A stretch of DNA of 64,000 bases from positions 1 to 64,000 of the forward strand of contig NZ_JBFRGP010000005.1 in assembly GCF_052115385.1 (NCBI RefSeq). The letters are read 5' to 3'. The translations under genes were made by a program, and so were the position numbers. Positions within the stretch are counted from its first letter, which is position 1. The number at the start of each line of letters is the position of its first letter. The notes under the pieces were generated by a model, which did not search any database, was not told the DNA's origin, and saw only the letters and a program-made list of their open reading frames with translations. Below, one piece after another: positions 44,115 to 53,027 of this stretch. Origin of the DNA: Dyella_D sp052115385 (lineage in GTDB: Bacteria > Pseudomonadota > Gammaproteobacteria > Xanthomonadales > Rhodanobacteraceae).

Positions 44115-45221
44115 ATGCGTGTGTTCCCGTTTTCGCCAGGGATGTTGCTTTGCGCGGCCATCGGACTGCTGGGCGCGCTGCTGGCACCGGGGGCGCTGGC
44201 GCAGCAGGCGGCTCCAGCCGGCTCGTCCGGCCTGAGCCAGAGCGATATCGCGCGGATGCTGCCGGCCACCGACATGGGCGCCAACGACGCGCGCAACCGC
44301 GACCCGCATCTGCGCCCCGTCAGCGCTTCGCCGGCCACCCCGTTCGATGCGGCCCCGATCCCGAAGAACCCGCTGGCGCCGGATGCCGACGCCGTCGGCG
44401 CCAAGACCTGCATCGCCTGCCACGCGCTGGAAAACGTACAGGCCTCGCATTCGCTGCACGTGGCTTCGTTCCGCGTCGGCGCGGCCAACAGCGGGCCGCA
44501 GGCGGCTTGCGAGACCTGCCATGGGCCGGGCTCGCTGCATGCGAAGAACCCCGCCGCGAAGGGCTCGATCATCGCCTTCACTCACGACGGCGGCACGCCG
44601 GTGCAGGCGCAGACCCAGGTCTGTCTCGGCTGCCATGCCGGTGGCGCGCGGCAGCACTGGCTGGGGTCGGTGCATGAGAACCGCGGCCTGTCCTGCAGCG
44701 ATTGCCACAATCCGATGGCGCGGCTGTCGCCGGAAGGCGTGCTGGCCAAGCCATCGATCAACGAGGTGTGCAGCACCTGCCATCAGGACATCCGCGCCAA
44801 GTTCAACCGGCGCTCGCATATGCCGCTGCCGGAAGGGCAGATCGCCTGCACCGATTGCCATAACCCGCACGGCACCATCACCAAGCCGCTGCTGAAGACC
44901 GACACGGTCAACGAGACCTGCTACGGCTGCCACGCCGAAAAACGCGGCCCCTTCCTGTTCGAGCACGCGCCGGTGCGGCAGAACTGCCTCAACTGCCACG
45001 ACGTCCACGGCTCCAACCAGCAGACCTTGCTGGTGGCGCCGATCCCGATGCTGTGCCAGCAGTGCCACACCATGACGCAACACCCGAACGATCTGCAGAG
45101 CGCCGCGGGCCTGGGCAACGGTGTGTCGCCGGACGAACGGATCATGGGCCGCGGCTGCCTGACCTGCCACACCAATATCCACGGGTCCAACAACCCGTCC
45201 GGACCGAAGTTCCACAAGTGA
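44115..45221 (+). CDS. Decaheme c-type cytochrome, DmsE/MtrA-like
   Basis: A 368-residue periplasmic protein with a signal peptide (LLGALLAPGALAQ) and ten CxxCH heme sites: CIACH, CETCH, CLGCH, CSDCH, CSTCH, CTDCH, CYGCH, CLNCH, CQQCH and CLTCH. This is the number and spacing of DmsE/MtrA, which pass electrons from the periplasm into an MtrB-type porin. The MtrB-like gene follows 12 nt later. No terminal reductase or outer-surface multiheme cytochrome is encoded nearby. Confidence 0.93.
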   Translation: MRVFPFSPGMLLCAAIGLLGALLAPGALAQQAAPAGSSGLSQSDIARMLPATDMGANDARNRDPHLRPVSASPATPFDAAPIPKNPLAPDADAVGAKTCIACHALENVQASHSLHVASFRVGAANSGPQAACETCHGPGSLHAKNPAAKGSIIAFTHDGGTPVQAQTQVCLGCHAGGARQHWLGSVHENRGLSCSDCHNPMARLSPEGVLAKPSINEVCSTCHQDIRAKFNRRSHMPLPEGQIACTDCHNPHGTITKPLLKTDTVNETCYGCHAEKRGPFLFEHAPVRQNCLNCHDVHGSNQQTLLVAPIPMLCQQCHTMTQHPNDLQSAAGLGNGVSPDERIMGRGCLTCHTNIHGSNNPSGPKFHK

Positions 45222-45233
45222 GGGAGGCGGACG

Positions 45234-47846
45234 ATGCGCAAGCTCCAGCTCCTTCTCCTCGCGCTGCCGGGCTTGGCGGCGGGAACCGCCGTGGCGCAGG
45301 TGGCGGACGGCAGCGACACCATGCGCGTGGGCGACATGCAGTACGGCAATGCGCTCGATCCGCGTGGGTGGACGCCGATGATGGCGGGGATCCAGGATGG
45401 CCCGCTCTCAAACGGCATGTCCTGGCTGCATGCAGGTATGAAGCGCACGCCGACCGGCGTGCCCTATCCGTATCCGCCGCAGACCGATGACGGCACGCCC
45501 ATCGCGGCAGGCAGCGACTGGACTTATCGCGGCCTGCTGCAACTTGGCTATATCCATCTCAACGGCGACCGCAATGCGGAGTTCTTCCGCCAGTACAGCG
45601 ACTGGAAGAACGGTTTCGCGCTGGGCTATCTCGGCCTGATGTTCGACAACCGGCGTACCGGCGAATACGTGGAATTCCGCGCCAGCCGACTCAGCGCGGA
45701 CGACCAGTACTACCGCCTGCGCGCCGGCAAGTACGGCAGCTACCGGCTGGAAGCGTTCTATCGCGATATGCCGCATACGGTGTCGACCAACGCGTTCCCG
45801 ATCTGGAACGGCATCGGCAGCAGCAACCTCACCTTGCCTGCCTCGCTCACGCCGGGCGGCAGCACGCCCGCGCAGATCGCGGCGGCTTCGGCGGCGGCGC
45901 CGCGCCGGACCATCGGCCTTACGCGCACGCGCAGCGGATTGTCGCTGGAAGGCGAGTTGTATCGCGGCTGGATCGGCACGGCAGCGATCAGCAACGAGGA
46001 GCGCAAAGGCACGCGCCTGTGGGGCGGGCCGATGTTCTTCGCCTTCAACGGTCTGCAGGGTGGCGTCAACGAGACGGTGCGGCCGATCGATTTCTCCACC
46101 ACCGACGTCAACCTGTCGCTGCGCAAGGTGGGCAAGGTGTGGCACTTCGTCGGCACCTATACCGGCTCGTTCTTCCGCAACCACAAGGACTACCTGAACT
46201 ACCAGAGCCCGTTCCAGTTGCAGAACGTGGTGGGCGTGCCGCAGGTGGCGAACATCTACCAGGGCGAGTTCTCGCTGGAGCCGGACAACGACTACCACAA
46301 CCTGCGCCTGGACCTGTCGCGCGAGCTGAAGGGCAATGGCCAGTTCAGCGTCGCCGCCGCGTGGGGCACCATGCGCCAGAACGCCGCATTGCGGCCGCCG
46401 GTGACGTGCACCGGTGTGCTGGGCGTCAACATGGCGCCGGTCGGCGGCCCCAACTACACCTTGCCCTGCGCCGACTGGAATACGCCGGCGGCGCTGTCGC
46501 AGCGCAATGCCAATGCGCGCATCGATACCGGCCTGTTCGATGCGCGGGTGAACTTCCATCCGTCATCCAGCTTCGGTTGGCATGCCGGTTTGCGCTGGTA
46601 CCGCGAGGACAACAAGACGCGCTACCTGGCCTACAACCCGCAGACCGGACAATACGGCTATATCTCCGAGAACGGCTCGCAGGGCAGCATCGTGCCGGGC
46701 GAGGTAGGCATTTTCGATCCGCGCAATTCCTTGTACCGGTCGTCCAATGTCACCGTGCGCAACGTGCCGTACGGCTATGACGACACGCTGTTCGAGCTGG
46801 GCGGCGATTGGCAGCTCGGGCGGCATGACAGCCTGGGCGTGGTCTATACCTTCGATTACAACGAGCCGAAATATCGCGAACGCAAGCGGGTGGACGAACA
46901 CCGCGTCAAGATTTCATGGATGTCGCGCTCGTTCGGCGAAGCGACGGTGCGCGCGAGTTATGAATATGCGCGGCGTCGCGGCGGGCCCTATAACTACGAC
47001 CCTTACGCGCAGTTTTTTTCCGAATCGCTGCCGGGCTTCGTCGATCCGGCTAATGGCTTGCCGGCGCATACCGTCGCCGACATGCGCAAGTACGACCTGT
47101 CCGACCGCGACGAAAGCAAGGCGCGGCTGATCCTGATCTATCCGTTCGGCGACGCCTCCACGGTGTCGGCCACCTTCTATGGCAACCGCGACCAGTACGC
47201 CACGCCGATCGGCCGCCAGGACACGCGCAGCACCGGCGCCACCTTGCAATGGGATTGGCAGCCCAGCGCGCGCACCACCGCCAGCGCGTATCTGGGGATC
47301 GAAACGTCGCACATGGGGATTTCCAACGTGGGCGACTCCGACGGCGGCGCGGCCGGCGCGGCGCTGGGCACGCCGGGGCAGACCAACCCGAATCTCGGCG
47401 GACCGCTGTATCCGTACGGCAACCAGTGGTGGGAATTCGACCGCGAGCGCAACAGCAATGCCGGCTTTACTCTCACTCATGACTTTGGCCGCGTGCGCGC
47501 GGACCTCAGCTACAGCTACAGCGGCTCGTTCGGCCATGTCGGCTACAACTACGCCACCATCGGCGCGCTCGCCTATCGCGGGCCGGATGCTGCAGCGGCG
47601 GCGGGTAATGCTTTTCCGGACAACAAGTACCGCAGCAATACGCTGGACCTGGGCTTCAACTTCGACTTCACCCGCCGCTTCGGCGTGCGCCTGTTCGGCC
47701 GCCGCGAAACCGGCAGTTTCACCGACTGGCATTACCTGGGTTTCGACCAGACGCTCAGCTACGGCCAGCGCATCTATACCGACAAGGGGCCGCAGCACCA
47801 CTACGGCGTGACCATGCTCGGCGCGCTGTTCAACGTGAAGCTGTGA
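45234..47846 (+). CDS. MtrB/PioB-family outer-membrane beta-barrel
   Basis: An 870-residue protein with a signal peptide (LLLALPGLAAGTAVAQ). The body shows the alternating aromatic/polar strands of a large beta-barrel with recurring motifs such as RLRAGKYGSYRLEAFYRDMP, VSGTYTGSFFRNH-like strands and a final strand ending in LGALFNVKL. Such porins insulate a decaheme cytochrome crossing the outer membrane. At 870 residues it is longer than Shewanella MtrB, and it lacks that protein's N-terminal CxxC. Confidence 0.9.
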   Translation: MRKLQLLLLALPGLAAGTAVAQVADGSDTMRVGDMQYGNALDPRGWTPMMAGIQDGPLSNGMSWLHAGMKRTPTGVPYPYPPQTDDGTPIAAGSDWTYRGLLQLGYIHLNGDRNAEFFRQYSDWKNGFALGYLGLMFDNRRTGEYVEFRASRLSADDQYYRLRAGKYGSYRLEAFYRDMPHTVSTNAFPIWNGIGSSNLTLPASLTPGGSTPAQIAAASAAAPRRTIGLTRTRSGLSLEGELYRGWIGTAAISNEERKGTRLWGGPMFFAFNGLQGGVNETVRPIDFSTTDVNLSLRKVGKVWHFVGTYTGSFFRNHKDYLNYQSPFQLQNVVGVPQVANIYQGEFSLEPDNDYHNLRLDLSRELKGNGQFSVAAAWGTMRQNAALRPPVTCTGVLGVNMAPVGGPNYTLPCADWNTPAALSQRNANARIDTGLFDARVNFHPSSSFGWHAGLRWYREDNKTRYLAYNPQTGQYGYISENGSQGSIVPGEVGIFDPRNSLYRSSNVTVRNVPYGYDDTLFELGGDWQLGRHDSLGVVYTFDYNEPKYRERKRVDEHRVKISWMSRSFGEATVRASYEYARRRGGPYNYDPYAQFFSESLPGFVDPANGLPAHTVADMRKYDLSDRDESKARLILIYPFGDASTVSATFYGNRDQYATPIGRQDTRSTGATLQWDWQPSARTTASAYLGIETSHMGISNVGDSDGGAAGAALGTPGQTNPNLGGPLYPYGNQWWEFDRERNSNAGFTLTHDFGRVRADLSYSYSGSFGHVGYNYATIGALAYRGPDAAAAAGNAFPDNKYRSNTLDLGFNFDFTRRFGVRLFGRRETGSFTDWHYLGFDQTLSYGQRIYTDKGPQHHYGVTMLGALFNVKL

Positions 47847-47856
47847 GGAGGCCGCG

Positions 47857-48561
47857 ATGATCCGTCAGCTTTCAGTCGCGGTCTTTACGCTGATGCTGCC
47901 GTGCGCCTTCGCGCAGGATGCGCCGGCGCCCGCGGCGAGTGCCGCGGCGAAACCGGTGGCGATGCTCGACGTGCGGGCGCAAGCGCCCATCCATGGCGAT
48001 GCGAATGCCGGCGCGGGCAAGGCCGCGGTATGCGGTGCCTGCCATGGCCCGCAGGGTGTGGCGATTGCACCGAACTTCCCCAATCTGGCGGGCCAGTCGG
48101 CGACCTATATCTACCTGCAGTTGAAGGCGTTCAAAGGCGGCCAGCGCAACGATCCGATCATGACCGGCCAGGCCGCGACGCTCAGCGACCAGGACATGCG
48201 CAACCTCGCCGCGCACTACGCCGCGCTGCCGGCCAAGCCGGCGGGCAAACCCGATGCGGCCTCGCGTGGCGCGCAGCTGTTCCTTGCCGGCGATCCGGCC
48301 AAGGGCGTGCCGCCATGCCAGGGTTGTCATGGTGCGGCAGGACAGGGCCCGACAGGCGGCTGGCTGGGCGCGCCTCATACCGCGTGGCAAACGTTCCCGC
48401 GGCTGGCGGGGCAATCGGCGTTCTACATCGGCCAGCAGCTGGGCGATTACCACCACGGCAAGCGTGTCGGCATCAGCAACGGCAAGCTGATGGAAGGCGT
48501 GGCGCAGAATCTGGACGAGGCGGATATCCAGGCGCTCGGCGCCTACATCCAGTCGCTATAG
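47857..48561 (+). CDS. Diheme cytochrome c4
   Basis: A 234-residue protein with a signal peptide (VFTLMLPCAFA) and two c-type heme domains: CGACH at about 59 with its Met ligand in DPIMTGQ, and CQGCH at about 152 with GKLMEG. Cytochromes c4 are periplasmic shuttles to oxidases. Here the gene is 10 nt behind the MtrB-like gene and could connect the decaheme conduit with the respiratory chain. Its last bases overlap the converging DUF2867 gene. Confidence 0.93.
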   Translation: MIRQLSVAVFTLMLPCAFAQDAPAPAASAAAKPVAMLDVRAQAPIHGDANAGAGKAAVCGACHGPQGVAIAPNFPNLAGQSATYIYLQLKAFKGGQRNDPIMTGQAATLSDQDMRNLAAHYAALPAKPAGKPDAASRGAQLFLAGDPAKGVPPCQGCHGAAGQGPTGGWLGAPHTAWQTFPRLAGQSAFYIGQQLGDYHHGKRVGISNGKLMEGVAQNLDEADIQALGAYIQSL

Positions 48562-49959
48562 CGGCAGCACGCGCAGCGGCGAGCTGCGCTCGGCCTTGCG
48601 CACGAAGGCATGCTCGGCGGCAAGGCGCAGCATGGCCGGGCTGACGTGGTGGCGGTGCACGCGTTCGATCAGCGCGATGTAGATATCGCCGAAGCGGTTC
48701 TTGCAGTGCACCCGCGTGCCCAGGCTCAGTTCGATATGGGTATCGTCCACGATGCGCACGGCGACGCAGGAGCGAAAGCGCAGGTGCTTGTCGTCGGCGC
48801 CGAGGATGACCTGCGCATGCCGCGCATCCGCGGCTTGCGCGAACACCGGGAAGCGGCCGTTGAAGGTCTCTCCTGCGTGGCGCGAGAGCAGCGAGGACAC
48901 CGGGCAACCCAGCGACGAGGTGCGCAGACCCAGCGGCCGCACCAGCGTGTTGCGCACCGCCATCATGCGCGACACGCTCGACGGCGGATTGCGCAGGAAG
49001 CCGTCCAGCAGATCGGCCAGCAGGCGCGGTGCACCGGCCCTGGCCAGCGCCGGATCGTGCAGGCGGATGCGCACCATGTCTTCATGCTGATGGCTGTGTT
49101 CGAGCTGCCCGCGCAGCAGCGAATCTGCCGGCGTGTCGATCGCCTGCACCGGCAGGCGCCCCTGCGATTCCCACAGGAAGCCACCTGCCTTGCGACAGGT
49201 GGCGCACAGCCCGCGCAGGCGGCCGAGCATGCCGCGGGCGTAGCGGCATAGCCGGCTCTGCAGCGAACCCGGTGCGGCCTCCAGCGCGAGCGCGATGGTC
49301 GGCACGTCTTCCGCCGACGGTGGATTCGCGGCGAGCCACTGGGCCACGTTGTCGGGCAGCGTTTCGGTGAGCGAGGGAATCGAGGCGTGGCCCGCCAGCA
49401 CTTGTCGACGCAAGTCTTCGCTCAGCTCGCCACCGAGTTCATTGGTGTGGCAGGAGATGGCGAACAGCGACGGATGCGCAGCGTCCAGCGGTGCGAACTG
49501 GTGCCAGGTCGCACCGTCGAAGCGCACGGTGAACAGGCAGTCCGGCGGAAGGTTGATGTGATGCAGCTCGCGCGCGAAATGCGCGGGGTCCGCAGCCAGC
49601 TCCGCGGTGGTGGCGGTGGAAAAGCGCAACTGCGCGCCGCCGCTGCCGGAGATGGCGGTGAACACCCGATGCCCGGCATGGCGGTGGAACGGATGTCCTT
49701 TCGTGCCCACCGCAAAGGTATACAGCGCGGTGGCGTCGCCCTTGGCGAAATCGGTGCCGCCCAGCTTGGTGGAAGGCTCATCCAGCTCATCGACAAAGGC
49801 AGGATGCGCCCGCTGCAGTGCCGATGCGCCGGCATGCATCTGATCGCCGACGCCGTGCCCGAGCTGTGCGATCAGGGTGACTTCCACCGGCAGGTCGCCG
49901 TGCGGCGACGCGATCGTCGCTGCAGGAAAACTGCCGGTACTGCGTGCCTGTATCGCCAT
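48556..49959 (-). CDS. Cupin-like / DUF2867 fusion protein
   Basis: A 467-residue protein without signal or membrane segments. The N-terminal half (about 1-210) has a cupin-like signature with HPFHRHAGHRVFTAISGSGG and ATWHQFAPLD...HTNELG. The C-terminal third (about 310-467; VRNTLVRPLGL, LRFRSCVAVR, RFGDIYIALIERVHRHHV) matches DUF2867. The middle holds Cys and His residues (LCATC). Both parts are uncharacterised in this combination. It is behind an ArsR regulator by 83 nt, GGAGGAG before the ATG, so it probably responds to that regulator. Confidence 0.75.
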   Translation of the reverse strand: MAIQARSTGSFPAATIASPHGDLPVEVTLIAQLGHGVGDQMHAGASALQRAHPAFVDELDEPSTKLGGTDFAKGDATALYTFAVGTKGHPFHRHAGHRVFTAISGSGGAQLRFSTATTAELAADPAHFARELHHINLPPDCLFTVRFDGATWHQFAPLDAAHPSLFAISCHTNELGGELSEDLRRQVLAGHASIPSLTETLPDNVAQWLAANPPSAEDVPTIALALEAAPGSLQSRLCRYARGMLGRLRGLCATCRKAGGFLWESQGRLPVQAIDTPADSLLRGQLEHSHQHEDMVRIRLHDPALARAGAPRLLADLLDGFLRNPPSSVSRMMAVRNTLVRPLGLRTSSLGCPVSSLLSRHAGETFNGRFPVFAQAADARHAQVILGADDKHLRFRSCVAVRIVDDTHIELSLGTRVHCKNRFGDIYIALIERVHRHHVSPAMLRLAAEHAFVRKAERSSPLRVLPL

Positions 49960-50041
49960 GACGCACTCCTCCGTGGCGGTGCCCCTGGCACCACCGGTAC
50001 GAACTACCCGATTGAATTCCCCCTGCCGCCGTTTCGCCGCG

Positions 50042-50359
50042 TCAGCTTTCTTTGCGCGTGGCGAGACGGCGGGACTCGCGCTTGAGCGGCCCGGCCTTGG
50101 GACAGATCTCGAAGGCGAACCCGGTAAGCGTGTTCACCAGGTTGTCCTTGTTGAGCCGATACACCACGTACTGGCCGCGCCGCTCGCTGGTCACCAGGCC
50201 GGCGCCTTCCAGCAACGACAGGTGGCGCGAAATGGCCGGCGCGCTCATCGCGAAGCGGCTGGCGATCTCGCCCGCGCTCAGCTCCTGGGCCGACAGATAG
50301 GCCAGGATTTCGCGGCGGGGGCGGGAGGCGAGCGCTTCGAAGATCAGATCGGCGGCCAT
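50042..50359 (-). CDS. ArsR-family transcriptional regulator (short)
   Basis: A 105-residue winged-helix protein (FEALASRPRREILAYLSAQ, AGEIASRFAMSAPAISRHLSLLEGAGLVTSERRGQYVVYRL). It belongs to the SdpR-type without the classical metal-binding Cys motif in the recognition helix. The cupin-DUF2867 gene lies downstream in the same direction. An imperfect palindrome immediately upstream suggests autorepression. Confidence 0.9.
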   Translation of the reverse strand: MAADLIFEALASRPRREILAYLSAQELSAGEIASRFAMSAPAISRHLSLLEGAGLVTSERRGQYVVYRLNKDNLVNTLTGFAFEICPKAGPLKRESRRLATRKES

Positions 50360-50363
50360 CAGC

Positions 50364-50390
50364 TTTTAAGCAATTAACGAAGTTGCTAAA
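50364..50390. promoter_or_regulatory. Candidate ArsR operator
   Basis: TTAAGCAA and TTGCTAAA form an imperfect inverted repeat with a 10-nt AT-rich spacer, immediately before the ATG. AT-rich inverted repeats of this kind are typical ArsR/SdpR sites. Confidence 0.6.
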
Positions 50391-50467
50391 TATATAGCCG
50401 CGGAAGCCGTCCGCGTCAAGCGGCCGGTCGCACTTCGTTCAAGCGTGCTTCGCTCAAGCGCGGGGTG

Positions 50468-51187
50468 TCACCACTGCGTGCGGTTGGGCAGCAGGCCCTT
50501 CAATTCCGCTTCGGTGAGGTTGCGCCATTGGCCCGGCTTCAGGTGCCCGAGCTTCACGTTGATGATGCGCACGCGGCGCAGCTGGGTGACGCGGTAGCCG
50601 AACTCGGCGGCCATCAGGCGGATCTGCCGGTTCAGGCCCTGGGTCAGCACGATGCCGAAACCGAAGCGAGCGATCTTGCGCGTGCGGCATGGCTTGGTCA
50701 GCTGGCCATGGATGCGCACGCCGCGCGCCATGCCGGCGAGGAATTCCTCGGTGACGGGTTTGTTCACCCCCACCAGGTATTCCTTCTCGTGATCGTTTTC
50801 CGCACGCAGGATTTCGTTGACGATATCGCCGTTGCTGGTGAGCAGGATCAGGCCTTCCGAATCCTTGTCCAGGCGGCCGATCGGAAACACCCGCTGCGCA
50901 TGGTCGACGAAGTCGACGATATTGCCGGAGACGCTGTGATCGGTGGTGCAGGTAATGCCCACCGGCTTGTTCAGCGCGATATAGACCGCGCGCTTCGCCG
51001 CCGGCGTCGCCGCCAGGATGCGCGCCTTGACGACTTCGCCGTCCACGCGCACCTCGTCGCCTTCCAGCGCCTTGGCGCCGGTGCTGACGACTTCGCCATT
51101 GATGCTGACGCGCCCGGCCAGCAGCAGCTCGTCCGCCTCGCGGCGGGAGCAGATGCCGGCCTCGCTGATGTATTTGTTGACGCGCAT
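50468..51187 (-). CDS. rluF: 23S rRNA pseudouridine synthase, RluF/RluB family
   Basis: A 239-residue enzyme with an N-terminal S4 RNA-binding domain (about 1-48; MRVNKYISEAGICSRREADE) and a pseudouridine synthase domain. The catalytic Asp107 is in GRLDKDSEGLIL, with LNRQIRLMAAEFGYRVTQLRR downstream. RluF converts U2604 (and RluB/E nearby positions) of 23S rRNA. RluF is the best match by the short N-terminus; RluB or RluE cannot be excluded. Confidence 0.88.
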   Translation of the reverse strand: MRVNKYISEAGICSRREADELLLAGRVSINGEVVSTGAKALEGDEVRVDGEVVKARILAATPAAKRAVYIALNKPVGITCTTDHSVSGNIVDFVDHAQRVFPIGRLDKDSEGLILLTSNGDIVNEILRAENDHEKEYLVGVNKPVTEEFLAGMARGVRIHGQLTKPCRTRKIARFGFGIVLTQGLNRQIRLMAAEFGYRVTQLRRVRIINVKLGHLKPGQWRNLTEAELKGLLPNRTQW

Positions 51188-51195
51188 GGACGGCC

Positions 51196-51972
51196 TCAGG
51201 AACGCAGGCCGACGCCGCGCTTGAGCAGGAACAGCGCCAGCGTCGACAAGCCGGCCACGAACAGCAGCATCACCCCGAAGGCCACGCCGATATTCACGTC
51301 GCTCACGCCCAGCACGCCGAAGCGGAACGCGTTGACCATGTACAGGATCGGGTTGACGCGCGAGATGCTCTGCCACGGCTCGGCCAGCATGTTCACCGAA
51401 TAGAACACGCCGCCCAGATAGGTGAGCGGGGTGAGCACGAAGGTCGGCACCAGCGCGATATCGTCGAACTTCTTCGCGTACACCGCGTTGACGAAGCCGG
51501 CCAGCGAGAAGATCGTGGCGCCCAGCAGCACCGAGGCGAAGGTGACCAGCGGATGCACCACCTGCAGGTGGGTGAAGAGCAGCGCGATCAGCAGCACCAC
51601 CGCGCCGACGATCATGCCGCGGGTCACCGCGCCGGTGACATAGCCCAGCAGGATCACCCAGTTCGGCATCGGCGATACCAGCATTTCCTCCACCGCGCGG
51701 CTGAACTTGGCGCCGAAGAACGAGCTGGAGATGTTGCCGTAGCTGTTGGTGATGATGCTCATCATCACCAGGCCCGGCACGATGTACTGCATGTAGCTGA
51801 AGCCGCCTTCGATGGTGCCGATGCGGCTGCCGATCAGCTTGCCGAAGATCACGAAGTACAGCGTCATCGTGATCGCCGGGGGGATCAGCGTCTGGGTCCA
51901 GATGCGCAGGATGCGCACGATTTCGCGGCGGACGATGGTGCCCAGCGCGACGAGGTTGCCGGAGGCATTCAT
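51196..51972 (-). CDS. yadH: ABC-2 type transporter permease (YadH-like)
   Basis: A 258-residue membrane protein with six predicted helices (ITMTLYFVIFGKLIGSRIG, YIVPGLVMMSIITNSYGN, AVVLLIALLFTHLQ, LVPTFVLTPLTYLGGVFYSV). It matches the exporter permease YadH. The gene starts in a four-nt overlap with the ATPase gene, so both are made together. The substrate is unknown; no substrate-binding protein is present, as expected for an exporter. Confidence 0.9.
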   Translation of the reverse strand: MNASGNLVALGTIVRREIVRILRIWTQTLIPPAITMTLYFVIFGKLIGSRIGTIEGGFSYMQYIVPGLVMMSIITNSYGNISSSFFGAKFSRAVEEMLVSPMPNWVILLGYVTGAVTRGMIVGAVVLLIALLFTHLQVVHPLVTFASVLLGATIFSLAGFVNAVYAKKFDDIALVPTFVLTPLTYLGGVFYSVNMLAEPWQSISRVNPILYMVNAFRFGVLGVSDVNIGVAFGVMLLFVAGLSTLALFLLKRGVGLRS

Positions 51973-52937
51973 GCGGCCTGCTCCTGCGCGGACTTGCCGT
52001 TGCGGCCCTGTTCCACCAGGCGCACGAAGAGCTCTTCCAGGCGGTTGGTCTTGTTGCGCATCGAGGTGACGGTGACGCCGTGCGAGGACAGCGCGGTGAA
52101 CATGGAGTTGAGATCGTGTGCGCGCGACATTTCCGCTTCCAGCGTGTGCTCGTCCAGGCGGCGCAGGGTCACGCCGGGCAGGGCGGGCAGCTCGCCGGGC
52201 ACGCCGCTGACGTCGAGCACGAAGGTTTCCGAATCCAGCGTCGACAGCAGGCCCTTCATGGTGGTGTTCTCCACGATGGTGCCGCGGTCGATGATGGCGA
52301 TGTTGCGGCACAGCTGCTCGGCTTCCTCCAGGTAATGCGTGGTGAGGATCACCGTGGTGCCGGCCGCGTTGATGCCGCTGATGAACTGCCACATGGAGCG
52401 GCGGATCTCGATGTCCACGCCGGCGGTGGGCTCGTCGAGGATCAGCAACCTGGGCTCGTTCATCATGGCGCGGGCGATCATCAGGCGGCGCTTCATGCCG
52501 CCGGACAGGGTGCGCGCCGTCTCCTGGTTCTTGTCCCACAGGCGCAGCTCGCGCAGGTACTTCTCCGCGCGCTCCATGGCGATGCGCCGCGGGATGCCGT
52601 AGAAGCCGGCCTCGTTGACGCAGATGTCGAACGGCTTCTCGAAGACGTTGAAGTTGATTTCCTGCGGCACCAGGCCGATCAGCTGCATGGCCTTGCCGCG
52701 CTGCTGGTTGACCGAGACGCCGAAGATGCGCGCGTCGCCGCCGCTGGCGTTGACCAGGGAGGACAGGATGCCGATCAGGGTCGACTTGCCGGCGCCGTTG
52801 GGGCCTAGCAGGGCAAAGAAGTCGCCGGGCTCGACGGTCAGACTGATGCCCTTGAGGGCTTCCACCCCGTTGGCGTAGGTCTTGCGCAGGTTGTCGACGA
52901 CGAGGGCGGGGGCGGATGAGGACGGCTGGGTGGGCAT
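51969..52937 (-). CDS. yadG: ABC transporter ATP-binding protein (YadG-like)
   Basis: A 322-residue ATPase with Walker A GPNGAGKST at 45-53, signature LSGGMKRR, Walker B LLILDEPTAGVD and switch His in LTTHYLEEAE. The residue pattern around IGLVPQEINFNVFEKP and LRLWDKNQ matches E. coli YadG closely. It forms an exporter with the adjacent permease. Confidence 0.92.
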   Translation of the reverse strand: MPTQPSSSAPALVVDNLRKTYANGVEALKGISLTVEPGDFFALLGPNGAGKSTLIGILSSLVNASGGDARIFGVSVNQQRGKAMQLIGLVPQEINFNVFEKPFDICVNEAGFYGIPRRIAMERAEKYLRELRLWDKNQETARTLSGGMKRRLMIARAMMNEPRLLILDEPTAGVDIEIRRSMWQFISGINAAGTTVILTTHYLEEAEQLCRNIAIIDRGTIVENTTMKGLLSTLDSETFVLDVSGVPGELPALPGVTLRRLDEHTLEAEMSRAHDLNSMFTALSSHGVTVTSMRNKTNRLEELFVRLVEQGRNGKSAQEQAA

Positions 52938-53027
52938 GGGCTGCGCCGAAGGGGCCAGCCTCCTATTATAGCGGGCTGGTTCCCGCCGGCCGGTTCCGCG
53001 GGGCGCACTCACTGTTTCCGGATTCCC

